The translations under genes were made by a program, and so were the position numbers. A stretch of 64,000 bases of DNA from Nitrospira sp. KM1 (GTDB lineage Bacteria; Nitrospirota; Nitrospiria; Nitrospirales; Nitrospiraceae): the NCBI RefSeq assembly GCF_011405515.1, contig NZ_AP022671.1, positions 3,844,001 through 3,908,000 on the forward strand, read 5' to 3'. Under the pieces are notes generated by a model, which was not told the DNA's origin, did not search any database, and saw only the letters and a program-made list of their open reading frames with translations. The first letter of the stretch is position 1, and each line of letters begins with the position of its first letter. Of this stretch, positions 63,050 through 64,000 are shown piece after piece.

Positions 63050-63099
63050 TCGTCAGCCGTGGAGGGTTCGTTTCTTCTCTGCTCTGACAGGAGGAGCGT

Positions 63100-63361
63100 T
63101 CACAGTTCTTCGTACACACTCCGACGGGGCCAGCAAAGATGACATCAATGCAGGATTCACGATCATCGAGCCGATAGATGATGCGATACGTCCGAATGCG
63201 ATAGGCCCGCAGCCCGGCTAATTCAAACCTAAACGCATGTCCGGCAACTTGGTGCTACGAGAAGTTCTTTGATCCCCTGCATGATCTCGCGCTTGACTTG
63301 AGGATCGAATTTCTACACGCTCGGTGGCTTCGCGAGTATAGCGTGCCCGATACCTATTCAC
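63100..63361 (-). pseudogene. RelE/ParE-type toxin remnant with several frameshifts
   Basis: Read on the - strand, three frames together spell a RelE-family ribosome-dependent mRNA interferase: VNRYRARYTREATERVE from 63361, then FDPQVKREIMQGIKELL, then RFELAGLRAYRIRTYRIIYR and LDDRESCIDVIFAGP, and finally SVYEEL with a stop at 63100. The order, length (about 87 codons) and the LAGLRAYRI-YRIIYR core match the family. At least three shifts make it non-functional. No relB antitoxin is recognisable beside it. No single frame here exceeds about 60 codons, so it is easily missed. Confidence 0.6.
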
Positions 63362-63986
63362 ACGCCCATGGTTGGGCTCGTTGTGAAGCCGTGGCACCAT
63401 GTATCAGTCTGCGGAAACTACATTGAAGCTCTGCAACAGGGTTCCACGGCACCGCTGACGGCCGCCAATGCAGACGAAGTCTTTGCACCATTTGTCTCGA
63501 AAGGATATGAAGCTGGCGTCAAGGCGGATCTCGGCCGCATTGCCTCCACATTGGCGGCCTTTCAGATCACAAGACCGAGCGCTTTCGTCGACCCTTCGAC
63601 CAATGTCTTCGGCGTTGATGGTGACCAACGCCATCGTGGATTGGAGTTCAGCGTCTTCGGCGAGTAATGGAGGGTGTTCGCCTTCTCGGCGGCACCAGCT
63701 CTATCGACGCCGAGTTGACGAAGACTCAAGGTGGTCACCAGTCGCGTCACACGCCTCCTCGCAATATGTTAATTTTGCAAATACGCAGAAGACTCGAGAA
63801 TGGACCCAATGGGATTTCGGTGCTCGATATCGGTTTGAGCGACCTGGCGGCAAACCGATCACAGTTCGCCTCAATATCGACAACCTGCTCAACACGAACG
63901 CATGGTACGGGGGAAATTTCGCTTCTGGCTGGATCACTGCACGCGATCCACGCACCTTCTTGCTCTCGGCGACCTTTGATTTTTGA
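63360..63986 (+). pseudogene. Decayed TonB-dependent receptor, C-terminal third
   Basis: From about 63360 the frame reads PMVGLVVKPWHHVSVCGNYI and continues with high similarity to T8 residues near its barrel end (ALQQGSTAPLTAANADEVFA; FGVDGDQRHRGLEFSVFGE) until a TAA at 63665. Later parts in other frames correspond to the T8 segments RLLGGAAYIDSELTKTQGG and the last strands, ending in GGNFASGWITARDPRTFLLS then ATFDF at 63986. The signal peptide, STN domain, plug and most of the barrel are missing. It is a remnant of a twelfth module related to T8. Confidence 0.8.
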
Positions 63987-64000
63987 AATGCGAATTGACA

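Noticed and set aside
1-64000. CRISPR arrays, rRNA or tRNA genes
   Set aside because: No regularly spaced repeats and no tRNA-like or rRNA-like sequence noticed on either strand.

Overview
The window is dominated by one gene arrangement repeated eleven times, always on the + strand: an ECF RNA polymerase sigma factor (FecI type), a membrane-bound FecR-type anti-sigma/sensor, and a TonB-dependent siderophore-type receptor with an N-terminal signalling (STN) domain. I number these triads T1 to T11. T1 lacks the start of its sigma gene, and fragments of further receptors lie near 56.1 kb and 63.4-64.0 kb. The window therefore shows a very dense stack of surface-signalling iron-uptake modules. 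The signalling domains, the outer-membrane receptors and the moderately high GC fit a Gram-negative bacterium. The overall style (many FecI-FecR-receptor triads, NfeD plus slipin, decayed toxin-antitoxin genes, RAYT transposase) suggests a Nitrospira-like member of Nitrospirota, but that assignment is inference and not proven by any marker gene here.

Layout: T1 (1-4122); a graveyard of decayed toxin-antitoxin genes, vapBC, a HigA-like antitoxin and hicBA (4275-5913); a PepSY membrane protein on the - strand (5998-7404); T2 (7522-11866); T3 (11965-16182); a REP-associated tyrosine transposase with flanking repeats (16249-17426); an RND efflux pair whose pump gene carries a one-base frameshift (17832-22044); T4 (22131-26602); a truncated nucleotidyltransferase (26607-26834); T5 (26925-31375), T6 (31389-35715), T7 (35772-40612), T8 (40780-45313), T9 (45375-49763), T10 (49858-54224); a second PepSY protein (54362-55882); receptor debris; an NfeD protease-slipin operon with a textbook sigma-70 promoter (56208-58405); T11 (58568-62925); a decayed relE toxin and a decayed receptor (63100-63986).

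Expected working of each triad, from the known Fec/Fpv systems: a ferric siderophore binds the receptor, the STN domain contacts the periplasmic part of FecR, FecR frees or activates the sigma factor, and the sigma factor transcribes the receptor gene. The two PepSY proteins resemble FoxB/PiuB-type inner-membrane proteins thought to reduce or process ferric siderophores. No TonB, ABC importer or siderophore biosynthesis gene is present in the window.

The main new observation concerns regulation. All ten complete sigma genes are preceded by one shared promoter-like block, GAACAT followed 28-29 bp later (start to start) by TAnnnT. Receptor genes have different, module-specific promoter-like blocks ending in CGTC or CGTT. 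T8 carries TGAAAA-N15-CGTC three times (before sigma, before fecR, before the receptor). T2 carries ATTAAGAC-N16-CGTC twice (before sigma and before the receptor). Five receptors (T3, T5, T6, T7, T11) have an A/T tract exactly 42 bp upstream of CGTY. The odd promoters of T2 and T8 coincide with odd DNA-recognition helices in their sigma factors, which suggests promoter insulation among parallel paralogous modules placed under one common upper-level regulator.
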